This document shows, piece by piece, positions 27,653 through 35,597 of a DNA stretch of 64,000 nt. The notes beneath the pieces are model-generated. The model had not been told where the DNA came from. It worked only from the letters and a program-made list of their open reading frames with translations, and did not search any database. The position numbers and the translations under genes are program-made. Numbering within the stretch: the stretch's first letter is position 1; each line of letters opens with the position of its first letter. The stretch is from Aliibacillus thermotolerans (GTDB taxonomy: Bacteria; Bacillota; Bacilli; Bacillales; Marinococcaceae): NCBI RefSeq assembly GCF_027853235.1, contig NZ_WKJG01000028.1:159705-223704 (forward strand). The letters run 5' to 3'.

Positions 27653-27960
27653 CGGTTACTCCTCCTGCCAAAAAAATAATCCTCTCACCCGATACATCGT
27701 TTTAGTTTTTCTCATTGGTTCATGTATTCCTTTTTTCGTGAAATTCTCATTCCTTCGAGATGTTGCTATTTTCTCCAACTCGCTCACCTTTCCTTATTTT
27801 TTCAGAATACGAACTATATTTTACCTGTTTGCTATATCAGTAGCAAGGCATTCTTTGTATCCATGACAACATCTTGACGACGATCCGGTTTCACTTGCTA
27901 AATAAAAGGAAATTCTCTAAAGTAAAATGGGTGGCTATTTTTGAGAAAGGAAGATAGTAC
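27653..27960. other. Divergent intergenic region mgtE / DUF4328 gene
   Basis: No gene or recognised riboswitch is visible. GAGAAAGGAAG just before 27961 is the ribosome binding site of the rightward gene and GGAGGAG the site of mgtE. Confidence 0.4.
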
Positions 27961-28632
27961 ATGGAGAAAAAACATATTTACAAATCTCCAAAACCGATCT
28001 CCATTGTCGTCATGGTGTTCGCAAGCATTACAATTCTGTTTTCCATCGCCTCCATCGTTGCAAGCACGATAGAAAAAAATATTTACGAAAATTATGATGG
28101 GAATGCCACAGTAGAGCAACTGACGGAAGAAGATTTTTCTACCATCTCTTCGATTGTGTTAAACATCGATATACCTAGCATTTTATTTTTTATTGCTGCC
28201 ATTGCTCTATACCTCGTATGGATTTATCGTATTCATGCAAACGGTATCGCGCTACAATTAGAAAAAGTAAGAAACTATCCCGGTTGGGCCGTCACTTTTT
28301 ATCTCCTCCCACTCATTAACATGATCGTCCCGCTGCTTTCTCTTCTTCAAATCGATAAGTCGAGCGCAAAGTTAGTATCAGAAAGAGAAAAATCACCTCA
28401 AAAACGGAAACATGCCATCATTTTCATTTGGTGGATTCTCTTTTGGACATCTTATTTTGTCTCGCTCGCAGGAAGCTTCGGTGGAGATGAAACCATTCAA
28501 TCGATGAAAGAACAAGTCCCTTTCATGATCGCCTCAGAAATCATGTATATCGTATCAGGTCTCTTCTTTTTGTATGTCATACACTACTTAACAAACATAC
28601 AAGTTAGAATTGCCTCCCATCAAAAAAAATAG
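27961..28632 (+). CDS. DUF4328 membrane protein
   Basis: A 223-residue protein with about five hydrophobic segments (about 13-35, 65-90, 110-132, 155-175, 190-212). The stretch YRIHANGIALQLEKVRNYPGW followed by the LPLINMIVPLLSLLQI helix is the DUF4328 hallmark as I know it. The function of the family is unknown. GAAAGGAAG precedes the start. It is a single-gene unit ending in a terminator shared with the convergent CPBP gene. Confidence 0.7.
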   Translation: MEKKHIYKSPKPISIVVMVFASITILFSIASIVASTIEKNIYENYDGNATVEQLTEEDFSTISSIVLNIDIPSILFFIAAIALYLVWIYRIHANGIALQLEKVRNYPGWAVTFYLLPLINMIVPLLSLLQIDKSSAKLVSEREKSPQKRKHAIIFIWWILFWTSYFVSLAGSFGGDETIQSMKEQVPFMIASEIMYIVSGLFFLYVIHYLTNIQVRIASHQKK

Positions 28633-28639
28633 CAAAAAA

Positions 28640-28680
28640 GAAAACCGCTCCGTTATTTCTCTTCGAAGGAAGCGGTTTTC
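28640..28680. terminator. Bidirectional terminator between DUF4328 and CPBP genes
   Basis: A 10-bp perfect stem (GAAAACCGCT/AGCGGTTTTC) lies between two convergent genes. Confidence 0.75.
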
Positions 28681-28683
28681 TTA

Positions 28684-29298
28684 TCACTCATTCTTTTTCA
28701 TCAACAAAGACAAAAAGCCGTTGTAAACTGCATGGGCAGTGATTGGTGCCCAAAGTGCTTCTGTCCATAAAAACAATCCCCCTAAACCGAGCCCCATGAT
28801 AAAAATGATGACGTGAATCAACACACTCCCTTTATATTGCGGGATGTGCAATGCCATGAAAATAGCCGAGACAATCACTAATGAAAAAACAGGGGAAAAA
28901 TAGGAAACAAGCACTCCAAGCATTGCTCCTCGAAACAAAATTTCTTCTGATAGCCCAGCACCAAGCGCAATGGTCACAATGCCGTATCTTTTCTTTAGAA
29001 TCTGAATAATAAGCTCGGTATATTCATTTTTTGGAAGCTGGATCCACTTCATTTTATATAGGAAGACAACGATTACTGCAAACAATATTCCTATGATACA
29101 TCCACTGAAGACTTGATCGAGCAATCCATCTATCTTCCATAACGATCGAATATATTCTATCCGATTTCCACCGTAAAAAATGACGATCATGAGAAAACCA
29201 ATGAGGACAAATATTCCAAAACTTTCCCAAACACTTTTTAATGGAATATCTTGAGGGAATTTATTCGAATTTTCCACGCACGCGACACTCCTTTTCAT
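28684..29298 (-). CDS. CPBP-family (CAAX/Abi) intramembrane metalloprotease
   Basis: A 204-residue protein with about six membrane helices. The catalytic motifs are visible: EEILFRG (diglutamate plus Arg), the HIPQYKG histidine motif, and the final ITAHAVYNG histidine/asparagine motif. These identify the CPBP (former Abi) family of intramembrane glutamic/metallo-proteases related to Rce1. In Firmicutes such proteins serve in peptide maturation, immunity to bacteriocins or regulation; there is no bacteriocin gene next to it, so the substrate is unknown. Confidence 0.88.
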   Translation of the reverse strand: MKRSVACVENSNKFPQDIPLKSVWESFGIFVLIGFLMIVIFYGGNRIEYIRSLWKIDGLLDQVFSGCIIGILFAVIVVFLYKMKWIQLPKNEYTELIIQILKKRYGIVTIALGAGLSEEILFRGAMLGVLVSYFSPVFSLVIVSAIFMALHIPQYKGSVLIHVIIFIMGLGLGGLFLWTEALWAPITAHAVYNGFLSLLMKKNE

Positions 29299-29367
29299 AG
29301 AGATCCAACAAGAAAACCTCCGTTTTACTTCATCGTACGAACGGAGGTATAGGAAAAGTCTTATTTC

Positions 29368-29913
29368 TTAGGAAGGAGCTATTTCTTCCATGTAACCTTG
29401 AATATGTTCTTCTGTCATGCCGCCTTCAATCACACGAACCACTTCTCCATTTTTATCGATAAGGAAAGTGGAAGGTAGTGGGCCTACCCCATAATAATCA
29501 ACTACACTCCGATTCGGATCTCTTAAAATCGGAAAAGACAAGTCATGACGGTTAACGAAACGTTCCGTGACCAGCTCCGATTCTCCTACGTTCACAGCCA
29601 AGATCTCTACTCCTCGGTCTTTAAACACTTGGTATTGATTGTCCATATAGGGCATTTCTTTTTCGCAAGGCGGGCAATACGTTCCCCAGAAATTTAAAAA
29701 GACGCCTTGCCCACGATAATCTTCTAATTCTACCTTTTCCCCTTCCAACGTTGTTAAAACAAAATTAGGCGCAATATCTCCTTCTTGAATGAGTGTTTTT
29801 TCCTCTGCAATGAAGTTTGCATAAAGAACATATCCAAGTAAAATCGCAATGGCTCCTAAAATCGAAGAACGCATCATGAACCGCTTCCGCTTTTTATTCG
29901 GTAATATTTGCAT
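29368..29913 (-). CDS. ResA-like membrane-anchored thiol-disulfide oxidoreductase
   Basis: A 181-residue protein with an N-terminal membrane anchor (about 14-32), a short linker, then a TlpA/ResA thioredoxin fold with the FWGTYCPPCEKEMPYM active site (CxxC = CPPC). The preceding APNFVLTTLEGEKVEL and the later GPLPSTFLIDKNGEVV with its cis-proline-type loop fit ResA, which reduces apocytochrome c before heme attachment. No ccs genes are adjacent. It is one of two ResA-like proteins in this window. Confidence 0.88.
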   Translation of the reverse strand: MQILPNKKRKRFMMRSSILGAIAILLGYVLYANFIAEEKTLIQEGDIAPNFVLTTLEGEKVELEDYRGQGVFLNFWGTYCPPCEKEMPYMDNQYQVFKDRGVEILAVNVGESELVTERFVNRHDLSFPILRDPNRSVVDYYGVGPLPSTFLIDKNGEVVRVIEGGMTEEHIQGYMEEIAPS

Positions 29914-30004
29914 GATGTTTCACCCCCTATATGCTTCCATTATACTGAAAGAAATAGACTTTCTCCCATTCAAAATATAGCAAAACATTGAAAGTTGAGA
30001 TTGT

Positions 30005-30649
30005 TTATATTTGAGCGACTGCCTTTTCTATTGGTATGTCCCCTCCAATGACATCAAAAGATTTCCGATACGTATTCGGATTGTCCAGGACGGACAGAAG
30101 GACATGAGCTACGTCCGCTCTCGTAATCTCACCAGTTTCTTCAATTGTTTCTTGAATATGAACGTGACCCGTTGGCGCATCATTTGTCAAAATTCCCGGA
30201 CGGATGATAGTGTAATCAAGACCGCTATCTCTTAAATAGTCATCTGCTACCATTTTTGCAACGAGATAATGTCGAATTGATTCGGGGCCTTTTTCCGGCG
30301 TTTTCGCTCGCATGGAACTGATCATACAAAAACGGTGAATGCCATGTTTTTTCGCAGCATCCACAGACTTCATCGCTCCCCACAAGTCAACGAGCAAAGT
30401 CTTGTCTCCACCTGTGTGACCACCGGATCCCGCAGCGAATATCACGGCATCTACCTCGGTAAATGCATGGTGAATATCTTTTTCCAAATCAGCAATGACT
30501 ACTTCACTTGCACCTAGTTGAAGTAAGTCCTCTTTTTGTTCTTCCTTTCGAATCATCGCTTTCACTTGAATCTCTTTTTTCTCTTGGCTTGCTTTTTTCA
30601 CAAATTCTCTCGCTATTTTTCCATTGGCACCAATTAATAGAACGTTCAT
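30005..30649 (-). CDS. NAD(P)-binding atypical SDR family protein (YhfK-like)
   Basis: A 214-residue Rossmann protein with the N-terminal dinucleotide motif LLIGANGKIAREF, the FAAGSGGHTGGDKT segment and VDLWGAMKSVDAAKKHGIHRFCMISSM, characteristic of NAD(P)H-binding atypical short-chain dehydrogenases such as B. subtilis YhfK. ATG at 30649 is preferred because GAGG lies eight bases upstream. The C-terminal segment TRADVAHVLLSVLDNPNTYRKSFDVIGGDIPI is also typical. The substrate is unknown. Confidence 0.8.
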   Translation of the reverse strand: MNVLLIGANGKIAREFVKKASQEKKEIQVKAMIRKEEQKEDLLQLGASEVVIADLEKDIHHAFTEVDAVIFAAGSGGHTGGDKTLLVDLWGAMKSVDAAKKHGIHRFCMISSMRAKTPEKGPESIRHYLVAKMVADDYLRDSGLDYTIIRPGILTNDAPTGHVHIQETIEETGEITRADVAHVLLSVLDNPNTYRKSFDVIGGDIPIEKAVAQI

Positions 30650-30780
30650 TCTCATCACCTCATTTTTTTCATTTCTTCCTTCATTTTAACGGTTTTTACG
30701 TAGAATGAAAAATAATACAACGATTCTCTCCTCCTTTTCATCCCATTCCCCTCATATAGAAAGTGAAAGGGGGGATGACG

Positions 30781-30990
30781 ATGGCTGAAATGATGAACAG
30801 TCGTCTCACATTAGAATTGGATGGAGGAGTCAACGAACATGGAGAAACCGTGTTCAAATATAAACACTTTAACAATGTAAAAGTGAATGCGGAAGATGCC
30901 TCGCTCAGAGAAGTTGCCTATGCGTTAAGTACCTTACAAGAGCGCCCACTTTTAATGGTACGTCGTGTCAATGAATACGATATTTCTTAA
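30781..30990 (+). CDS. DUF1659 small protein
   Basis: A 69-residue protein without cysteines, signal or membrane segment: NSRLTLELDGGVNEHGETVFKYKHF in its first half and ALSTLQERPLLMVRRVNEYDIS at the end, the DUF1659 pattern. ATG at 30781 is chosen, with AAAGGGGGG upstream; a GTG at 30763 is in frame but includes the site. It is the first gene of a DUF1659-DUF2922-YvrJ trio that recurs in Bacillus; the joint function is unknown. Confidence 0.75.
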   Translation: MAEMMNSRLTLELDGGVNEHGETVFKYKHFNNVKVNAEDASLREVAYALSTLQERPLLMVRRVNEYDIS

Positions 30991-31013
30991 TAAGCTAAAA
31001 GGAGGAAACTTTC

Positions 31014-31232
31014 ATGAGCAAACGATTAGAACTACGTTTTCAAAACGAAGAAGGACGAAATGTGACCATTGCGTTAGATGAACCGGTGGAACCGACCGAT
31101 GAAGAACAAATCTCCCAAGTGATGGACACGCTTCTTGAAGAGAATGTGTTCATATCGAATGGAGGAGATTTAACAAAAAAACGAGATGCCCGTATCGTAG
31201 AGCGGACGGTCACAACGGTTTATGAAAATTAA
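31014..31232 (+). CDS. DUF2922 small protein
   Basis: A 72-residue protein with the DUF2922 pattern: LELRFQNEEGRNVTIALDEPVEP, then VMDTLLEENVFISNGGDLTKKRDARIVERTVTTVYE. AAAGGAGG lies ahead of the ATG. It begins 23 bases after the DUF1659 gene, clearly in the same unit. The two proteins have similar beta-rich patterns and are probably distant relatives; no function is known. Confidence 0.78.
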   Translation: MSKRLELRFQNEEGRNVTIALDEPVEPTDEEQISQVMDTLLEENVFISNGGDLTKKRDARIVERTVTTVYEN

Positions 31233-31235
31233 AAC

Positions 31236-31266
31236 AAATGGGGCTTGCAGAAACGGCAAGCCCATT
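31236..31266 (+). terminator. Attenuator-like hairpin between DUF2922 and YvrJ genes
   Basis: A stem of about 10 bp (ATGGGGCTTGC/GCAAGCCCAT, one bulged G) is followed by TTTTC. It may separate the two-gene unit from yvrJ or attenuate it. Confidence 0.6.
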
Positions 31267-31298
31267 TTCACTTCATCTGAAAGGAGGATACGTCCACG

Positions 31299-31487
31299 AT
31301 GGAATCTTGGTTAACGATTATAGGGGACCACGGAATGACAGCAGCTATCGCATTTTATTTACTTCACCGAGTCGAAAAAAAATTAGATCTGCTCATTCAA
31401 GTGGTCCAAACAGGGCATACTTTTTCCTATTCAAAAGGCACCTCCGCTTCAAAAGAAACTTCTTCTCCTTCCCGTTTTTCTTCATAA
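31299..31487 (+). CDS. YvrJ-family small membrane protein
   Basis: A 62-residue protein. The N-terminus MESWLTIIGDHGMTAAIAFYLLHRVEKKLD is the YvrJ pattern: one membrane helix, then a charged segment. The C-terminal tail is Ser/Lys rich. AAAGGAGGAT precedes the start. Third member of the DUF1659-DUF2922-YvrJ trio. Its short length and membrane helix recall holin-like proteins, but that is only an analogy. Confidence 0.7.
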   Translation: MESWLTIIGDHGMTAAIAFYLLHRVEKKLDLLIQVVQTGHTFSYSKGTSASKETSSPSRFSS

Positions 31488-31708
31488 CTCATCATCCGTT
31501 TTTCTAGGTGTGCTTCCATGGTCCAACAAGGACGCGTTGCACACCTTTTTAAATTTACTTTCGTCTTTCTCACTTCAAATGCACGCTTCATTGCCTGTTT
31601 TACGCACCGTTCGACTTGTGACACTGTTGTTTTGGACCTGATAGATTTCCTTCATTTCTATTCGTCTCGATACAAGGTATAATCAACAATGAAAAGGAGG
31701 AAAAAGTC

Positions 31709-32911
31709 ATGCAACCAGCTCCGATCACAACAACGGAACGAATCATTACGCTCGATATATTAAGAGGGTTTGCTTTGTTAGGAATCATATTAGCAAACAT
31801 CTTGTCTTTTAAGTCACCTTTATTACAAACTCAATCAACCGTTGAGTCAATCGCCACTTCCCCAGAAGGAGCAGACGCCGTTGGAGCTTTTTTATTAGAG
31901 TGGCTTGTCATCGGTAAATTTTACCCATTGTTTTCTTTTTTATTTGGACTCGGTTTCTTTATTTTATATGACAGATTACAAAGGCGCCAAGCACCGGCGA
32001 AAAAGTTATACATACGTAGGTTACTGTTTTTATTCATTCTCGGACTTCTACATCTAATTTTTCTTTGGTCCGGTGATATTCTTCATACGTATGCAATTGC
32101 CGGCTTTTTTCTATTGCTCTTTGTCGGACGACAACCGAAAAACGTTCTTTATTGGTCCATCGGCTTCATTTCTTTGTCAGCATTTTTCTATTTTTTCTTC
32201 ATCAGTCTCGGTAATTTCGTCGTGTTTTATCTTGATGATCCGAATATGACAAAAGCTACAAACGAGCTGGTTCAACTCGCTTTTTCTGTTTACGGAACGG
32301 GAACGTACGGGGAACTATTATCGTTTCGCCTCTCTCATGAAATTCCGATCATTGCTAGTAACGTAACTTTTGTTCTTTTTCCCATCATCGGTTTATTTTT
32401 ACTCGGGATGTTTGTCGGGATGAAAGGATATCTTCATCATTCAAGCAAACATCTTTCGTTCTGGAAAAAACTATTTATTGTATCTCTTTTCTTCGGTGGA
32501 GGTCTTTCTTTTGTTTACGCGTGTCTCACCCAAGGTTATAGTCCTCTTCCGGCTTGGATTGCTTCGGGAATGGCAGAAGGACTGAATATGATCGCTGGAC
32601 CATTGTTGATGCTTTCGTATGTGTCTTCTTTCGTCCTTTTCTTCCACAATAGAAAAACCGGACGCATCTCCAAACAGTTGGCACGGGTTGGTCGCATGGC
32701 GCTTACTAACTACATTATCCAAACAATCATCTGCTTTTTCCTATTTTATGGGGTTGGATTTGGATGGTTTGGTCAAGTAAGCATCGTCGAAAGTATGGGG
32801 ATTGCAGTCCTGATCTTTCTTGTCCAAGTGCTTGTCAGTTCACTATATCTTCGTTATTTTCAACAAGGGCCGCTCGAAAAAATTTGGCGTGCCTGGATGT
32901 ATCGAACTTGA
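31709..32911 (+). CDS. DUF418 family membrane protein
   Basis: A 400-residue membrane protein with about ten hydrophobic segments. The N-terminal ERIITLDILRGFALLGIILAN and the C-terminal RVGRMALTNYIIQTIICFFLFYGVG (read in parts) are the DUF418 hallmarks; the family also belongs to the wider acyltransferase-like (YeiB) clan. AAAAGGAGG precedes the ATG. It stands alone, with a terminator after it. No substrate or process is established for the family. Confidence 0.88.
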   Translation: MQPAPITTTERIITLDILRGFALLGIILANILSFKSPLLQTQSTVESIATSPEGADAVGAFLLEWLVIGKFYPLFSFLFGLGFFILYDRLQRRQAPAKKLYIRRLLFLFILGLLHLIFLWSGDILHTYAIAGFFLLLFVGRQPKNVLYWSIGFISLSAFFYFFFISLGNFVVFYLDDPNMTKATNELVQLAFSVYGTGTYGELLSFRLSHEIPIIASNVTFVLFPIIGLFLLGMFVGMKGYLHHSSKHLSFWKKLFIVSLFFGGGLSFVYACLTQGYSPLPAWIASGMAEGLNMIAGPLLMLSYVSSFVLFFHNRKTGRISKQLARVGRMALTNYIIQTIICFFLFYGVGFGWFGQVSIVESMGIAVLIFLVQVLVSSLYLRYFQQGPLEKIWRAWMYRT

Positions 32912-32915
32912 TAAC

Positions 32916-32940
32916 AAAGACGGGCTGATTTCCCGTCTTT
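32916..32940. terminator. Bidirectional terminator between DUF418 and resA-like genes
   Basis: A 9-bp stem (AAAGACGGG/CCCGTCTTT) with a 7-base loop is followed by TTTTC; the convergent gene ends seven bases further on. Confidence 0.75.
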
Positions 32941-32946
32941 TTCTTT

Positions 32947-33516
32947 TTATTCGATTTGGTTCATTTCATTCATCATCATGTCATACGTCATCGGACCCAA
33001 GCTAATATATTGAATGGTTCCTTCTGAATCAATCAAATAAGACATCGGAATCGGCTGCACACCATATTTGTCCGCCACATTCGATTCTTCATCAATCAAA
33101 ATTGGAAAAGTAAGCTCAAAGTCTTCCACAAAACGTTCCACTTGTTCTATATTTGGCTCCGTTTCAAATAAATTGATAGCCAAAACAATCACATCATCCT
33201 CTTTGTACAACGTTTGCATATCCGGCATTTCCGCTCGACAAGGAGGGCACCAAGAAGCCCAGAAGTTGAGAAAAATTTTCTCCCCTTTAAAGTCAGACAA
33301 GCTTATTTCTTCACCGGAAAGCGTTCGCAGAGTGAAAGGAGGTGCTTGTTCCCCCACTTGTGGCATATTACTTACATCTCTCTCTTCTAATTCTACGCCA
33401 CTATCTACCATCTCCATCTCCCTCATCATTTCTTCCGTTTTTTGTTCATTGTACGTATTCCAAAAAGCCCAACCTAACATTCCTACTAAAATGACACCGA
33501 CAATAGCAATTCTCAT
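32947..33516 (-). CDS. TlpA/ResA-like membrane-anchored thioredoxin
   Basis: A 189-residue protein: N-terminal membrane helix (about 4-20), a charged linker rich in Met/Glu (about 25-55), then the thioredoxin domain with FWASWCPPCRAEMPDM. The PIPMSYLIDSEGTIQY segment supplies the cis-proline loop. ATG at 33516 follows GGAGG with six bases between; the frame stays open 19 codons upstream without a site. It is paired with the membrane protein gene 19 bases upstream, so the two probably act together, for example in redox maturation of exported proteins. Confidence 0.88.
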   Translation of the reverse strand: MRIAIVGVILVGMLGWAFWNTYNEQKTEEMMREMEMVDSGVELEERDVSNMPQVGEQAPPFTLRTLSGEEISLSDFKGEKIFLNFWASWCPPCRAEMPDMQTLYKEDDVIVLAINLFETEPNIEQVERFVEDFELTFPILIDEESNVADKYGVQPIPMSYLIDSEGTIQYISLGPMTYDMMMNEMNQIE

Positions 33517-33535
33517 TTTCCGCCTCCGTTTGTTT

Positions 33536-34210
33536 TTATGTATTTCGTCTTTGAACAAATAAATGGATACCACTGCTTAACAAGACGAAGAGCAGTAACA
33601 ATATAAACCAGTTCATCGACACGTAAATAAATAACATTTTTATGGAGTGAGAGAGCAAACTGACTACGATCATACTCCCGCTATATATAAATAGAAGAAC
33701 ATAAAACTGCAACCAAGGTGGCGTTCTCTTCCGCAATGCAATATAAAGAAAAAACAAGACGAGATATACGGTCATCACGATCAAGGATGAAAGGGAAGAC
33801 GTAGCGGTTACAGCAATATACATCCGGTAGAAAAAGTCAGTGAATATGTAAAGAAAGAAAAAATAAAGCATCATGATGTACCAAGCCGTTTGATTGTTTT
33901 TTAATTTAAAAGACATATACAAAACTACAGCAAACCAAGCAAGTCCCCAGTCAACGGATGTCCCGGGTCTGGCAAGGATAGAAAGGGGATCACGAAATGC
34001 ACTGTTTATTTCGTAAATAAACGGGGCTAGCTGGTACACAATGATTAACATAGATAAAGCATGGACACGTAAATCATTCCTTAACTTCTTATCCAATGGG
34101 GGAAAATCATACGTATAATGAAGAATAACGACGGCAAGAAGATAAGCGAACAAAATGACAATCCATTCTTTCTGAATCATGAAAGAGCCGATTTGCCACA
34201 TTCCGCTCAT
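33536..34210 (-). CDS. Polytopic membrane protein of unknown family
   Basis: A 224-residue protein with about seven predicted membrane segments and few charges outside the loops. I do not recognise a family. ATG at 34210 (MSGMWQIGSF) is chosen because AGGTG precedes it. It lies directly upstream of, and presumably co-transcribed with, the TlpA-like thioredoxin. It lacks the paired cysteines expected of a CcdA-type electron carrier, so it is not the obvious reductant donor. Confidence 0.6.
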   Translation of the reverse strand: MSGMWQIGSFMIQKEWIVILFAYLLAVVILHYTYDFPPLDKKLRNDLRVHALSMLIIVYQLAPFIYEINSAFRDPLSILARPGTSVDWGLAWFAVVLYMSFKLKNNQTAWYIMMLYFFFLYIFTDFFYRMYIAVTATSSLSSLIVMTVYLVLFFLYIALRKRTPPWLQFYVLLFIYSGSMIVVSLLSHSIKMLFIYVSMNWFILLLLFVLLSSGIHLFVQRRNT

Positions 34211-34430
34211 TTCACACACACCTTTTCTTTCTATGATAATCACATTTTGTGAAGTTTTTATGAAGAAAAAAAGAAAAGAGGATGAAACAAAACTTCAGTA
34301 ATCGCTAAAATCTTGGTAAGGTTCTCTTTTGTATATTTAAAAATGAAAATGATGAAAAACGACACTTTTTTCGTGCAATCCGAACAACAGTGGTAGTAAG
34401 AGGATTAGGTGATTCAAAGCCTTTTTTGTT

Positions 34431-34667
34431 TCATGCGACGAATGATGCTTAAAAAAAGAAGATGAATCGTTCCATGAACGTTTCATGCGACGCTTCATTT
34501 TGTCAAACACCGGTCAAATGGTCATATGGTAGTTAAAATTGGAAGAAATTAGGATGGAAACAGGTCGCAACACGTTTCATACGACCTTTTATTAATGCAA
34601 TGAAGTGTCGTATCAAAGATTCATACGACGAAATATCACACAAAATTCCTACTGAATGGTCTCATGA
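34431..34667. repeat. REP-like array B, same geometry as array A
   Basis: F half-sites TCATRCGAC at 34431, 34483, 34577 and 34621; R half-sites (GTCGTATGA variants) at 34469, 34521, 34607 and 34659. F-to-R offsets are 38, 38, 30 and 38, and R1-to-F2 is 14 in both modules, exactly as in array A. The single 30-base offset and the shortened 138-base second spacing are explained together by one 8-base deletion. Confidence 0.78.
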
Positions 34668-34863
34668 CGGATAAGTAGCAATTGGGGGATTGCGTTGCAT
34701 TCGGCCGTCCTACTTACTATCCGCGTACATCATATGATAGACATAGAATCTTATACTTCTTGTGTTAGAGACACAGAGAAATGCGCTTTTCGTGGGAAAC
34801 TTAAGGAAATATACCGTTAGAAATAGTAACCCAACCAAAGAAGAAAGGAAAAAACCCTACAAA

Positions 34864-34899
34864 AATGGTTCCAAGCAAATTTCAGCACTTGGAACCATT
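34864..34899 (-). terminator. Terminator, probably of the cheAWY(X) unit
   Basis: A perfect 12-bp stem (AATGGTTCCAAG/CTTGGAACCATT) with T-runs on both strands. On the minus strand it is the first strong terminator after cheY and the cheX relic. Confidence 0.75.
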
Positions 34900-34919
34900 C
34901 TTTTTTTCAGTCTCTTTTA

Positions 34920-35216
34920 TCATGACTGTTCTCTGCGAAAATACATAAATATCATATTCAACGCAATACTTATGATTTTCAAAAATGTAAAGATGTCCTC
35001 ATGCATCATTGGCGGTGAAATATCTGTTTGTACTCCTGTTTTTGCGGCTCAGTTGATATAGAACAAGAGATCCTGCTCCCAAATGTTTGAATGGCACTCC
35101 AACCGAGCGCATCAAGGGTGTTGTCCCCCATCATTGAGTCGACGATAGAATGAGCTGTTGTTGTGTCCATCGCGGAGTGATCTCATTTCATTTATATTAT
35201 CAGTAGCAATAGCCAT
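34920..35216 (-). pseudogene. Decayed cheX/cheC-type chemotaxis phosphatase gene
   Basis: Starting just after cheY, the minus strand encodes pieces of a CheX/CheC protein in two frames. One frame (from the ATG at 35170) gives AHSIVDSMMGDNTLDALGWSAIQTF and then ISCSIST. The other then gives TGVQTDISPPMMHEDIFTF. The order corresponds to the family's MMGG...MSAIxEIGNMISG...ISTxLSK and VDISPP segments. Frameshifts, lost residues (the EIGNMISG core is damaged) and a shortened 3' end show decay. The position after cheY would suit a CheY-P phosphatase. The family call rests on visual matching only. Confidence 0.55.
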
Positions 35217-35218
35217 AT

Positions 35219-35578
35219 TTATCGTAACACTTTTCGAATAGAATCCATGACACGATCTTCTTGGAAGGGCTTCACGATAAAATCTTTTGCTCCTGCTTGA
35301 ATTGCATCCAACACCATTGCTTGTTGCCCCATGGCAGAGCACATCAGCACTTTTGCGTCTGGGTCTGCTGCAATAATTTCTTTCAACGCCTCAATTCCAT
35401 TTTTTTCCGGCATTGTAATATCCATTGTCACTAAATCCGGGTTTAATTCTTTATACAGCCTTACCGCTTCATCGCCGGTTGTTGCTTCTCCAACTACTTT
35501 TAAGCCATTTTTCTCTAAAATCTCTTTTAACATCATGCGCATAAAGGCCGCGTCATCTACAACCAATACGGAAGCCAT
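35219..35578 (-). CDS. cheY: CheY response regulator
   Basis: A 119-residue single-domain receiver. The acidic pair in VVDDAAFMRMM, the phospho-acceptor Asp53 in VTMDITMPEKNG, the Ser/Thr at LMCSAMGQ and Lys103 in DFIVKPF are all present. It lies 19 bases downstream of cheW in the same unit, so it should carry the signal from CheA to the flagellar switch. The decayed cheX-type gene follows it immediately. Confidence 0.95.
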   Translation of the reverse strand: MASVLVVDDAAFMRMMLKEILEKNGLKVVGEATTGDEAVRLYKELNPDLVTMDITMPEKNGIEALKEIIAADPDAKVLMCSAMGQQAMVLDAIQAGAKDFIVKPFQEDRVMDSIRKVLR

Positions 35579-35597
35579 CTTTCCACCTCACATTTTG

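Larger units (their letters stand above)
34244..34919. other. Gene-free region holding REP-like array B and a terminator
   Basis: No credible gene. It contains array B (34431-34667), an AACGACACTTTTTT segment at about 34358 that matches the conserved start of array A half-sites, and the hairpin at 34864-34899. The open frame at 34762-35061 runs through that hairpin and has no ribosome binding site. Confidence 0.6.

Noticed and set aside
27653-27960. M-box (ykoK) magnesium riboswitch ahead of mgtE
   Set aside because: The conserved aptamer core was not found on the minus strand of this region.
31427-31624. 65-aa minus-strand open frame overlapping the yvrJ 3' end
   Set aside because: No ribosome binding site, GTG start and overlap with a well-supported gene on the other strand.
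34762-35061. 99-aa plus-strand open frame
   Set aside because: It runs through a strong terminator hairpin and across the decayed cheX-type gene, with no ribosome binding site.
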